This document shows positions 1 through 7,820 of a DNA stretch of 64,000 nt, one piece after another; the stretch's first letter is position 1, and every line of letters begins with the position of its first letter. This DNA comes from Microbacterium sp. RU33B. Lineage in GTDB: Bacteria; Actinomycetota; Actinomycetes; Actinomycetales; Microbacteriaceae. The stretch lies in the NCBI RefSeq assembly GCF_900155915.1, contig NZ_FTPO01000001.1:124001-188000 (forward strand), written 5' to 3'. Position numbers and translations under genes: made by a program. A model generated the notes under the pieces. That model saw nothing but the letters and a program-made list of their open reading frames with translations, was not told the DNA's origin and did no database searches.

Positions 1-858
1 GAACCACTGCTGAGCCGGAGACAGGCTCGCCTCGCTGCGCGTGTAGACCGACACCGGTGAGCTCGTTCCGGGCCAGGGCAGTTCGGCGATCCGCAGATCG
101 GGGAACCAGCCGCAGAAGACCTCCGCGACGTGGCGCGGGAGCAGGACGACGAGGTCGGTGGTCTGCAGCACCGCGGGGACGCTGGCGTATTCCTCCACGG
201 AGAGGGCGACCTGCGGCATCAGTCCATGCTCGATCAGCGACTGGAGGGGATACGTATGGCCGCCGCGCGCGGATACGCGCACGAACCGCCGCCCGGCGAA
301 CATCGGGGGCGCAGTGGAGGGCAGCGGGTGCTCAGCTGAGCAGAGGGCGACGTACTCCACGCTGCGTACGGGTGTGCGCCACAGGCGCGGTGTCGCCAGC
401 AGGGACACGGTGATCGCGAGGTCGACGGCGCCCCGGATCAGACCGTCCTCGACGGAGTCCGCGTCGAGTCGCTGCACCTGGAGGTGCACGCGGGCGGAGG
501 AGTCGGACAGCGCCGACATGAGCGGCGGAAGGAATGTCTGCTCGCCGATCGAGGTGAGGGCGAGGGCGATCTCGCCGGCGAAGTCGGCGGGGTCGAACTC
601 CTCGGGATCGTTCACGGTCGCATCGATCTGAGCGAGGGCCTCGTGCAGCGGACCGAACAAGCGGGTCGCGTGCGCCGTCGGGACCATCACGTTGCCCTCA
701 CGGCGGAAGAGCTGGTCGCCGAACCGAGCGCGCAGTCGCCCGAGGGTGTAGCTCACCGTCGGCTGCGTGACATGGAGTCGCGCCGCCGTCGCCGAGACGC
801 TGCGGAGCTCGTAGAGCACCACGAACGTGCGGAGCTGATTCAGATCGGCGAGAACCAT
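1..858 (-). CDS. LysR-family transcriptional regulator (C-terminus outside window)
   Basis: Reads from an ATG at 858 toward the window edge; 286 codons are visible of a family that is usually about 300 residues, so only the extreme C-terminus is missing. The N-terminus has the LysR winged-helix signature (LNQLRTFVVLYELRSVSATA, then TQPTVSYTLGRLR), followed by a periplasmic-binding-protein-like effector domain. It is divergent from the protocatechuate 4,5-cleavage operon beginning at 969, the usual layout for a LysR activator of aromatic catabolism whose inducer is a pathway intermediate. Regulation of the lig operon is inferred from position; the effector cannot be read from the sequence. Confidence 0.9.
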   Translation of the reverse strand, partial: MVLADLNQLRTFVVLYELRSVSATAARLHVTQPTVSYTLGRLRARFGDQLFRREGNVMVPTAHATRLFGPLHEALAQIDATVNDPEEFDPADFAGEIALALTSIGEQTFLPPLMSALSDSSARVHLQVQRLDADSVEDGLIRGAVDLAITVSLLATPRLWRTPVRSVEYVALCSAEHPLPSTAPPMFAGRRFVRVSARGGHTYPLQSLIEHGLMPQVALSVEEYASVPAVLQTTDLVVLLPRHVAEVFCGWFPDLRIAELPWPGTSSPVSVYTRSEASLSPAQQWF

Positions 859-968
859 GTATCGATCGTATCTATGAGGCGGTGGCGTGGAATCTATTGG
901 ACTGACATCCTCGGGTCGACCTACTCTCGACGGGAGCGCACGCAGCGACGCATGACGAAGGACTCGCG
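859..968. promoter_or_regulatory. Divergent control region between LysR gene and lig operon
   Basis: This 110-bp gap must hold both promoters. A possible plus-strand -35 element TTGGAC lies at 897-902 with a weak TACTCT-like -10 at 922-927. A near-palindrome rich in GATCG lies next to the LysR start (860-875), where LysR proteins often bind. The ligJ ribosome site GAAGGA lies just ahead of 969. Assignments are by eye. Confidence 0.35.
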
Positions 969-1997
969 ATGATCATCGACATCCACGGTCACTACACGAC
1001 CGCCCCCGCCCAGCTCGGGGTGTGGCGCGATCTGCAGATCGCGTTCGTCGAGAACGGCGGGGCAGAGCCGTCCTCGGGCGACCTGAGCATCAGCGACGAC
1101 GACATCCGCGAGACCATCGAAGCCAACCAGCTGAAGCTCATGGACGAGCGCGGCAGCGACGTGACGGTGTTCAGTCCGCGCGCCTCCTTCATGGCCCACC
1201 ACATCGGCGATGTCGGCGTCAGCCGGACGTGGGCACGCATCTGCAACGATCTCGTGGCTCGCGTCTCCGGGCTCTTCCCCGGCCGATTCCTCCCCGGGGC
1301 CATGCTCCCGCAGTCGCCCGGCGTCGATCCGAAGACGACCCTCGCCGAGCTCGACCGGGCCGTGCACGAGCTGGGTGTGGTGACCGTCAACATCAACCCC
1401 GATCCGTCCGGCGGCCTGTGGACGGCGCCGCCGCTCACGGACAGGAGCTGGTATCCGCTCTACGAGAAGCTCGTGGAGTACGAACTGCCCGCGATGATCC
1501 ACGTCAGCACCTCGTGCAAGCCCCAGTTCCACACGACCGGCGACCACTACCTCGGTGCCGACACGACGGCCTTCATGCAGCTGCTCAAGGGCGACCTGTT
1601 CCGCGATTTCCCCGACCTGACCTTCGTGATCCCGCACGGCGGCGGCGCCGTGCCGTATCACTGGGGACGGTTCCGCGGCCTCGCGATGGCGCTCGGCAAG
1701 CCCGATCTGGAAGAGCACCTGCTGGGGAACGTGGTCTTCGACACGTGCGTGTACCACCAGCCTGGAATCGATCTGCTCACGCAGGTGATCCCGACCGAGA
1801 ACATCCTGTTCGCGAGCGAGATGATCGGCGCCGTCCGTGACATCGACCCGCGCACCGGCCATCACTTCGACGACACGAGGCGCTACGTCGACGCCAGTCC
1901 GAACCTCGATGACGCTCAGCGGCAGCAGGTCTTCGAGGGCAACGCGCGGCGGGTGTATCCCCGTCTCGACCGCGCCCTCAGGGCCCGTGGCCTCTGA
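969..1997 (+). CDS. ligJ: 4-oxalomesaconate hydratase, amidohydrolase superfamily
   Basis: 342 residues, amidohydrolase-2 fold. The N-terminus MIIDIHGHYTT carries the metal-binding HxH (His6, His8) and closely resembles LigJ of Sphingobium SYK-6 as I remember it. LigJ hydrates the enol/keto tautomer of oxalomesaconate to 4-carboxy-4-hydroxy-2-oxoadipate, the penultimate step of protocatechuate 4,5-cleavage. A later motif FVIPHGGGAVPYHWGRF fits the metal-site His of this family. It is the first gene of the operon, with GAAGGA ahead of the ATG, and is followed directly by ligK. Function is supported both by similarity and by every neighbour belonging to the same pathway. Confidence 0.9.
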   Translation: MIIDIHGHYTTAPAQLGVWRDLQIAFVENGGAEPSSGDLSISDDDIRETIEANQLKLMDERGSDVTVFSPRASFMAHHIGDVGVSRTWARICNDLVARVSGLFPGRFLPGAMLPQSPGVDPKTTLAELDRAVHELGVVTVNINPDPSGGLWTAPPLTDRSWYPLYEKLVEYELPAMIHVSTSCKPQFHTTGDHYLGADTTAFMQLLKGDLFRDFPDLTFVIPHGGGAVPYHWGRFRGLAMALGKPDLEEHLLGNVVFDTCVYHQPGIDLLTQVIPTENILFASEMIGAVRDIDPRTGHHFDDTRRYVDASPNLDDAQRQQVFEGNARRVYPRLDRALRARGL

Positions 1998-2024
1998 ACG
2001 GTCCGCCCGCACGGAAGAGACTCC

Positions 2025-2729
2025 ATGACCCAGAGACTGAACGACCTCGGCATCGTGCGTACCGGCATCCGGCGACCCGATCCGGGCGACGTCGCGCGAC
2101 TGTCCGCCTTCGGCGTCGCCACGATCCACGAGGCCATGGGACGGGTCGGTCTGCTCCGCCCCTACATTCGCCCTGTGTACGTCGGCGCGAGACTGTGCGG
2201 CCCCGCCGTCACGGTGCTGCTGCAGCCCGGCGACAACTGGATGTTCCATGTCGCCGCCGAGCAGGTGCGCGAGGGCGACGTGCTCGTCGCCGGCTGCACG
2301 ACGGAGAGTGAAGACGGCTTCTTCGGCGAGCTGCTCGCGACGTCGCTCTCGGCCCGGGGGTGCGCCGGACTCGTCATCGACGGCGGAGTGCGGGATGTGG
2401 CCGATCTCGAACGGATGGACTTCCCCGTCTTCGCGCGGGCGATCAACGCCAAGGGCACGGTCAAGGCCACGCTCGGCTCGGTGAACATCCCCGTGGTCGT
2501 CGCGAACGCGCTCGTGAACCCCGGCGACGTGGTGGTGGCTGATGTCGACGGCGTCGTCGTCGTGCCGCGCGACCTCGTCGCCGCCGTCGCCGACGCGTCG
2601 GCGACACGCGAGGCGAATGAGGAGGGCAAGCGCGAGAAGTTCCGGGACGGCGTGCTGGGGCTCGACCTCTACGGCATGCGGGAGCCGCTCGCTGCGGCAG
2701 GCCTGAAGTACGAGGAGGACCGCGGATGA
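2025..2729 (+). CDS. ligK: 4-carboxy-4-hydroxy-2-oxoadipate aldolase, RraA-like family
   Basis: 234 residues, the usual length for LigK/ProA/GalC class II pyruvate aldolases of the RraA fold. The segment [20 protein letters not shown] carries the family's GxxGxVxDGxxRD signature for metal and pyruvate binding. The enzyme cleaves 4-carboxy-4-hydroxy-2-oxoadipate to pyruvate and oxaloacetate, ending the 4,5-cleavage pathway. GGAAGAG precedes the ATG. The stop overlaps the start of ligI (ATGA at 2726), indicating translational coupling. RraA itself regulates RNase E, but this operon context makes the aldolase role far more likely. Confidence 0.9.
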   Translation: MTQRLNDLGIVRTGIRRPDPGDVARLSAFGVATIHEAMGRVGLLRPYIRPVYVGARLCGPAVTVLLQPGDNWMFHVAAEQVREGDVLVAGCTTESEDGFFGELLATSLSARGCAGLVIDGGVRDVADLERMDFPVFARAINAKGTVKATLGSVNIPVVVANALVNPGDVVVADVDGVVVVPRDLVAAVADASATREANEEGKREKFRDGVLGLDLYGMREPLAAAGLKYEEDRG

Positions 2730-3679
2730 CCGGCGCCGGAACATCCCCGCACGGCCAGACCACGGGGGGCTTCGAGAAGACCCCCGGGTGGCTCGACTGG
2801 TACGACGGCCCGAGTGCACCGACGTTCCGGATGCCCGCCGGCGCGGTCGACGCGCACTGCCACGTCTTCGGCCCGGGAGATCGGTTCCCCTACGCGCCGG
2901 AACGCAAGTACACCCCGTGCGACGCCTCGGCCGAGCAGCTCTTCGCGCTGCGCGATCGGCTCGGGTTCGATCGCAACGTCATCGTCCAGGCGACCTGTCA
3001 CGGCTCCGACAACCGCGCGCTCGTTGATGCGCTCCGCCGTAGCGGCGGACGGGCGCGGGGTGTCGCGACGGTGCGGCGCGACGTGACCGACGCCGAGATC
3101 GCCGAACTGCACGAGGCCGGCGTCCGCGGCGTGCGGTTCAACTTCGTCAAGCGCCTCGTCGAGCGCCTCGACACGGCCGCGCTCGAGGAGATCGTCCACA
3201 AGATCACTCCGCTCGGGTGGCACGTGGTCATCTACTTCGAGGCCGAGGATCTGCCCGAGCTCTACGACTTCTTCTCCGGCATCCCGACCGACGTCGTCGT
3301 GGACCACATGGGACGCCCGGATGTCGGCAAGGATCCCGATGGCCCCGAATTCGGCCTGTTCCTGCGCTTTCTGCGCGAGAACCCCAACGTGTGGACCAAG
3401 GTGTCCTGCCCGGAGCGTCTCTCCCTGACGGGACCTCCGGCACTCGACGGCGAGCGGTACGCGTATACCGACGTGGTGCCCTTCGCCCGACGCGTGGTGG
3501 AGGAGTTCCCCGACCGCGTGCTCTGGGGGACGGACTGGCCTCACCCCAACCTGACCGACCACATGCCCGACGACGGGCTGCTGGTCGACCACATTCCTCG
3601 CATCGCCACGACCGTCGCACTGCAGAAGCAGCTGCTGGTCGACAACCCGCTTCGCCTCTACTGGCCCGAAGGAGCATGA
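2726..3679 (+). CDS. ligI: 2-pyrone-4,6-dicarboxylate lactonase
   Basis: 317 residues, amidohydrolase superfamily. The metal or substrate motif [11 protein letters not shown] (His44, Cys45, His46) and the late GTDWPHP motif with Asp270 match the LigI family, which hydrolyses 2-pyrone-4,6-dicarboxylate to 4-oxalomesaconate. The N-terminal extension of about 35 residues ([15 protein letters not shown]) is typical of PDC lactonases. It overlaps ligK by 4 bp and is followed by ligAB after 1 bp. A PDC lactonase, aldolase, hydratase and dehydrogenase in one operon make the assignment secure. Confidence 0.9.
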   Translation: MTGAGTSPHGQTTGGFEKTPGWLDWYDGPSAPTFRMPAGAVDAHCHVFGPGDRFPYAPERKYTPCDASAEQLFALRDRLGFDRNVIVQATCHGSDNRALVDALRRSGGRARGVATVRRDVTDAEIAELHEAGVRGVRFNFVKRLVERLDTAALEEIVHKITPLGWHVVIYFEAEDLPELYDFFSGIPTDVVVDHMGRPDVGKDPDGPEFGLFLRFLRENPNVWTKVSCPERLSLTGPPALDGERYAYTDVVPFARRVVEEFPDRVLWGTDWPHPNLTDHMPDDGLLVDHIPRIATTVALQKQLLVDNPLRLYWPEGA

Positions 3680-3680
3680 C

Positions 3681-5036
3681 ATGGCACTCGACAAGCCGTA
3701 CAAGAACGTTCCCGGCACGACCATCTTCGACGCCGATCAGGCGCGCAAGGGCTACCACCTCAACCAGTTCTCGATGTCGCTGATGAAGCCGGAGAACCGC
3801 GAACGCTATCTCGCGGATCGCGAGGCGTACCTCGATGAGTGGCCGCTCACGCCCGTGCAGCGGCAGGCCGTGCTCGATTTCGACCTCAACACCTGCATCG
3901 CCGAGGGCGGCAACATCTACTTCCTCAGCAAGATCGGCGCCACGCACGGACTGAGCTTCCAGCAGATGGCGGGCTCTATGACCGGCATGAGCGAGGCCGC
4001 CTACCGCGACATGATGGTCTCGGGTGGCCGCCGACCCGAGGGTAACCGCTTGAAGGACCTCGACGGGTGGACGCCGCCGTCCACCGAGAAGTCGCAGGTG
4101 ATGCGCCCCGACGCCCCTGCACGCTTCACGTCGGCTCTGTTCACGTCGCACGTGCCCGCGATCGGCGCCGCCATGGACCACGGCAAGACCCAGGAGCCGT
4201 ACTGGAAGAAGGTCTTCGACGGGTACGAGTGGACGCGCGCCTGGGCGAAGGAGAACACGCCGGATGTCATCATCCTCGTCTACAACGACCACGCCACCGC
4301 CTTCGACTCGAACATCATCCCCACCTTCGTCCTCGGCACCGGCGATCACTATCCCGTCGCCGATGAGGGCTACGGGCCGCGCCCGGTTCCTGACGTGAAG
4401 GGATACCCCGAACTCGCCGCTCACATCGCCCAGTCGGTCATCCAGGACGACTTCGATCTGACTCTGGTCAACGAGATGGTCGTCGACCATGGGCTCACCG
4501 TGCCGCTGTCGCTCGTCTTCGGCGACGTCGACGAATGGCCGTGCCGCGTGATCCCGCTTCCCGTCAACGTCGTCCAGTACCCGGTGCCGTCGGGGCGCCG
4601 CTGCTACGAGCTCGGCAAGGCCATCCGTCGTGCGCTGGACAAATGGGAGGGCCCGGAGCTGAAAGTCCAGATCTGGGGAACCGGCGGCATGAGTCATCAG
4701 CTCCAGGGACCGCGCGCCGGCCTGATCAACGAAGAGTGGGACAACGCGTTCCTGGACCACCTCATCGCCGATCCCCTGGGCCTGACCGAATGGTCGCACA
4801 TGGAGTACGTCGATGAAGCGGGTTCCGAGGGCATCGAACTCGTGGACTGGCTGATCGCCCGCGGAGCGATGGACGACCAGTTCGGCGGCGGCGCCCCCGA
4901 CGTGAATCACCGGTTCTACCATGTGCCGGCATCCAACACCGCGGTCGGGCATCTCGTGATCAGCAACCCCGTCGCCCGGGACCGTGCGGCAGAGGTCGCC
5001 GAACACGCGCCCGTCGTCGAGGAGGTCACCGTATGA
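3681..5036 (+). CDS. ligAB: Protocatechuate 4,5-dioxygenase, fused alpha-beta chain
   Basis: 451 residues. Residues 1 to about 130 match the small LigA alpha subunit (RARKGYNLNQF-like segment at 21-30; GGNIYFLSK; GSMTGM). Residues from about 145 to the end match LigB, the catalytic extradiol type II subunit. Likely Fe(II) ligands are His157 (LFTSHVPAIG) and His204 (YNDHATAFD), with a Glu in the GSEGIELVDWLI segment. The enzyme opens protocatechuate between C4 and C5 to 4-carboxy-2-hydroxymuconate-6-semialdehyde. In SYK-6 the two chains are separate genes; here they are one polypeptide with alpha first. Gallate cannot be excluded as a substrate. GAAGGAG at 3668-3674 supports this start. Confidence 0.9.
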   Translation: MALDKPYKNVPGTTIFDADQARKGYHLNQFSMSLMKPENRERYLADREAYLDEWPLTPVQRQAVLDFDLNTCIAEGGNIYFLSKIGATHGLSFQQMAGSMTGMSEAAYRDMMVSGGRRPEGNRLKDLDGWTPPSTEKSQVMRPDAPARFTSALFTSHVPAIGAAMDHGKTQEPYWKKVFDGYEWTRAWAKENTPDVIILVYNDHATAFDSNIIPTFVLGTGDHYPVADEGYGPRPVPDVKGYPELAAHIAQSVIQDDFDLTLVNEMVVDHGLTVPLSLVFGDVDEWPCRVIPLPVNVVQYPVPSGRRCYELGKAIRRALDKWEGPELKVQIWGTGGMSHQLQGPRAGLINEEWDNAFLDHLIADPLGLTEWSHMEYVDEAGSEGIELVDWLIARGAMDDQFGGGAPDVNHRFYHVPASNTAVGHLVISNPVARDRAAEVAEHAPVVEEVTV

Positions 5037-5986
5037 GCGAGAGAGTGCGCGTCGCCGTCGTCGGCGCCGCCGGCGCGTTCGGCATGAAGCACCTCGACGG
5101 TCTGGCCGCGATCGAGGACGCCGATGTCACGGTGGTCAGCGGCACGCGCCCCGAAGCCACGCAGTCGGTCGCCGAGAAGTACGGGGTCCCGGTGGCGGTC
5201 GTGGGACTGGACGCCGTCCTCGAGCGCGACGATGTCGACGCGGTGATCCTCGCCACGCCCACGCAGATGCACGCCGCGCAGACGCAGGCGGTGCTCGCCG
5301 CGGGCAAGCACGTGCAGGTCGAGATCCCGCTCGCGGATTCGCTGGCGGATGCCGAGGCCGCGCTCGCCGCCGCGGAGGCATCCGACCGGGTGTCCATGGT
5401 CGGCCACACCCGCCGCTTCAACCCGTCCCACCGATGGGTGCACCGCAGGATCACGGCAGGCGACTTCGCCGTGCAGCAGATGGACGTGCAGACGTACTTC
5501 TTTCGTCGAACCAACACCAACGCGAAGGGTGAGCCGCGCTCGTGGACCGATCACCTGCTCTGGCACCATGCCGCGCACACGGTCGACCTGTTCGCCTATC
5601 AGGCCGGGCGGATCGTGCAGGCGAACGCGCTGCGCGGGCCGATCCACCCGGTCCTCGGCATCGCGATGGACATGTCGATCCAGCTCAAGAGCGAGACGGG
5701 TGCGATCTGCACGCTCTCGCTGTCGTTCAACAACGAGGGCCCGTTCGGCACCTTCTTCCGCTACATCGGCGACACCGGCACGTACGTCGCCCGGTACGAC
5801 GACCTCGTCGACGGATCGGAGACCCCGATCGATGTGTCGCAGGTGGCGGTGAGCATGAACGGGATCGAACTGCAGGACCGTGAGTTCGTCGCGGCGATCC
5901 GGGAGGGGCGGGAGCCCGACTCCTCTCTCCGACAGGTCATGGACTGCTACCGCGTGCTCGGAGGACTCGAGGAACAGCTCGCGTGA
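5033..5986 (+). CDS. ligC: 4-carboxy-2-hydroxymuconate-6-semialdehyde dehydrogenase
   Basis: 317 residues, Gfo/Idh/MocA family with an N-terminal NAD(P)-binding Rossmann motif (VAVVGAAGAFGMKHLDGL). Long stretches such as HVQVEIPLADS, MVGHTRRFNPSH and WTDHLLWHHAAHTVDLFAYQ are those I recall from SYK-6 LigC. It oxidises the hemiacetal form of the ring-cleavage product to 2-pyrone-4,6-dicarboxylate, feeding LigI. The start overlaps the ligAB stop by 4 bp (ATGA). This is one of the most confidently assigned genes in the window. Confidence 0.93.
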   Translation: MSERVRVAVVGAAGAFGMKHLDGLAAIEDADVTVVSGTRPEATQSVAEKYGVPVAVVGLDAVLERDDVDAVILATPTQMHAAQTQAVLAAGKHVQVEIPLADSLADAEAALAAAEASDRVSMVGHTRRFNPSHRWVHRRITAGDFAVQQMDVQTYFFRRTNTNAKGEPRSWTDHLLWHHAAHTVDLFAYQAGRIVQANALRGPIHPVLGIAMDMSIQLKSETGAICTLSLSFNNEGPFGTFFRYIGDTGTYVARYDDLVDGSETPIDVSQVAVSMNGIELQDREFVAAIREGREPDSSLRQVMDCYRVLGGLEEQLA

Positions 5987-6957
5987 TGCTGCCCCGCCTC
6001 GGTCTCGGCTGCATGTCGCTGAGCCACGCGTACGGACTCCCGCCGTCGGAGGAAGCAGGGCTCTCGATGCTGCGCGCCGCGCTCGACGAGGGAGTGCGGA
6101 TGCTGGACACGGCCACTCTCTATGGCGCGGGCCGCAACGAGGAGCTCGTCGGACGGGCGATCGTCGGGCGTCGCGACGAGGTGCTGCTGGCCAGCAAAGG
6201 GGGCATGGCGCTCGTCGACGGCGTGAGGACCATCGACGGCAGACCCGAGACTCTGCGTGCGCAGGTCGATGCGTCGTTGCGTCGCCTCGGGGTCGAGCGC
6301 ATCGACCTGTACTACCTGCATCGGTGGGATCGCCGGGTGCCCATCGGCGAGAGCGTCGGCGCGTTGGCCGAGATGGTCGCCAGGGGGAAGATCGGAGCGA
6401 TCGGGCTCTCCGAAGTGTCGGTTCCGCGTCTGCGCGACGCACTCCAGGTCGCACCGATCGCGGCCGTGCAGAACGAGTATTCGCTGTGGAGCCGCAACCC
6501 CGAACTCGGGATGCTGGAGGAGACCCGACGGCGGGGGATCGCGCTCGTGGCGTTCTCACCTGTCGCCCGCGGATTCCTCGCCGACGCAGTGCGCGATCCC
6601 CAACGATGGGCGGAGAACGACATCCGCCGCAACCTGCCGCGATTCCAGGGCGAGAACTGGCGCGCGAACGCGGCGATCCTGCCCGCGTGGCGCGCGCTCG
6701 CCGTTGAGGCAGGCTGTACGCCGGCGCAGCTCGCTCTGGCGTGGCTGCTCTCGCGCGGCGAACACGTCGTGCCGATCCCCGGCACGACGGACATCGGACA
6801 TCTGCGGCTGAACCAGACGGCACTGGATCTCGATGTCGACGCCGGGATACTCGAGCGCGCGGGGCGGCTCGTGGGCACCGAGACGGTGTCGGGGCCGCGG
6901 TACGGCGCTGCGCAGACGGCCGAAGTCGACGCCGAGTCTTTCGAGGTGGCGCGGTGA
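5983..6957 (+). CDS. Aldo/keto reductase
   Basis: 324 residues with the AKR TIM-barrel layout. The N-terminus is LPRLGLGCMSLSHAYG, the catalytic Asp/Tyr stretch is LDTATLYGAGRNEELVGRAI (Asp, Tyr), the Lys is in LASKGG, and the C-terminal NADPH-binding part is VVPIPGTTDIGHLRLN. It belongs to the Tas/YajO-like group. The start may be GTG at 5983 or ATG at 5986; both overlap the ligC stop. Position inside the lig operon suggests reduction of an aromatic aldehyde or keto-intermediate from a peripheral pathway, but the substrate cannot be read from the sequence. Confidence 0.85.
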   Translation: MMLPRLGLGCMSLSHAYGLPPSEEAGLSMLRAALDEGVRMLDTATLYGAGRNEELVGRAIVGRRDEVLLASKGGMALVDGVRTIDGRPETLRAQVDASLRRLGVERIDLYYLHRWDRRVPIGESVGALAEMVARGKIGAIGLSEVSVPRLRDALQVAPIAAVQNEYSLWSRNPELGMLEETRRRGIALVAFSPVARGFLADAVRDPQRWAENDIRRNLPRFQGENWRANAAILPAWRALAVEAGCTPAQLALAWLLSRGEHVVPIPGTTDIGHLRLNQTALDLDVDAGILERAGRLVGTETVSGPRYGAAQTAEVDAESFEVAR

Positions 6958-7679
6958 GGGCCATCTCGTCCATGGCCACCCGTCACCTGCTCCGCGATCT
7001 CGCGGACCGTGCTGCCGGCGCAGGCCTGACCCGCCTCGAGATCGAGTCCGTGGGCGGAGTCGACGCCGCGCGGCGCGTCTCGGCGGGGGAGGGGTTCGAT
7101 CTCGTGTTCCTCGCTGCGGACGCGCTGGCGGGACTCGCCGCAGGCGGGCACGTCGACGCGGCATCGGTCACCTCGGTCGCCGTGTCGCAGGTCGCCGTCG
7201 CCGTCGCGGATGCGACGGCCGGACCGGCCCGGGGCACCGCCGTTCCGGCCTATGCCGATGCGGTCGGGGTCCGCCATGCGCTGCGTTCCGCCGTCCGGAT
7301 CGGGTACTCGACCGGACCCAGTGGAACGGCCCTCGTGGAGATGATCCGACGGTGGGGGCTGAGTGGGGAGATCAGTGATCGGCTCGTGCAGGCACGCACA
7401 GGAGTGCCCGTTGCGCAGCTGCTCGCGGACGGGGAGGTGGATCTGGGATTCCAGCAGCTCAGCGAGCTCGTCGGGCAGCCGGGCATCCGCATCCTCGGGG
7501 TGCTTCCGCGCGAGTGCGCGATCGACACCGTGTTCGCCGGGGCGGTGGCCGCGACCGCGCCGATGCCCGAAGCGGCGCGTGAGCTGCTCCGCTTCTTCAG
7601 CAGCGAGCGCGTGGCATCGGCGATCCGCTCGCACAGCTTCGATCTCCCTGCGCAACGGAGTGGGGGCGGACGGGAATGA
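6954..7679 (+). CDS. ModA-like substrate-binding-fold protein without signal peptide
   Basis: 241 residues from a GTG overlapping the preceding stop (GTGA). The sequence follows the type II periplasmic-binding fold of the ModA group (GFDLVFLAADALAGLAAGG; IGYSTGPSGTALVEMIRRWG; LADGEVDLGFQQLSELVG). There is no signal peptide, lipobox or membrane segment, and no transporter genes lie beside it, so it probably acts in the cytosol. It is the last gene of the lig operon. The operon lacks a recognisable LigU/GalD tautomerase, so this protein is a candidate for that step or for an effector-binding role; both ideas are inference. Confidence 0.7.
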   Translation: MRAISSMATRHLLRDLADRAAGAGLTRLEIESVGGVDAARRVSAGEGFDLVFLAADALAGLAAGGHVDAASVTSVAVSQVAVAVADATAGPARGTAVPAYADAVGVRHALRSAVRIGYSTGPSGTALVEMIRRWGLSGEISDRLVQARTGVPVAQLLADGEVDLGFQQLSELVGQPGIRILGVLPRECAIDTVFAGAVAATAPMPEAARELLRFFSSERVASAIRSHSFDLPAQRSGGGRE

Positions 7680-7820
7680 AGAGCATCATCCGCACTTCTT
7701 ACGCGCACATCACGCTCTCTTATGCCTGAAAGAGACTAATTCGGATATCGTGGACCCACGGCGTGATGATGCGCCGTCTGATTGCGACATCGCGATCGCC
7801 CTTCACCAGAGAGCGACCTC
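7680..7820 (+). promoter_or_regulatory. Intergenic control region upstream of the fused-CGD operon
   Basis: This 141-bp gap separates the lig operon from the next operon and is noticeably A/T-richer than its surroundings. It holds one member of the 23-bp repeat family at 7719-7741 (left arm CTTATGCCT, spacer GAAAG; the right arm is degenerate). An AT-rich GGATATCG segment follows. The ribosome site of the next gene (GAGAG) lies at about 7809-7813, which favours the ATG at 7821 over an upstream in-frame TTG. Confidence 0.45.

Noticed and set aside
2025-2729. Call as RraA, regulator of RNase E activity
   Set aside because: Same fold, but the gene is embedded in a complete 4,5-cleavage operon where LigK is required.
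921-2819. 632-codon minus-strand open frame across ligJ and ligK
   Set aside because: Overlaps two well-supported genes completely, is low in motifs and has typical antisense composition.
3228-5006. 592-codon minus-strand open frame opposite ligI and ligAB
   Set aside because: Antisense shadow of well-matched catabolic genes.
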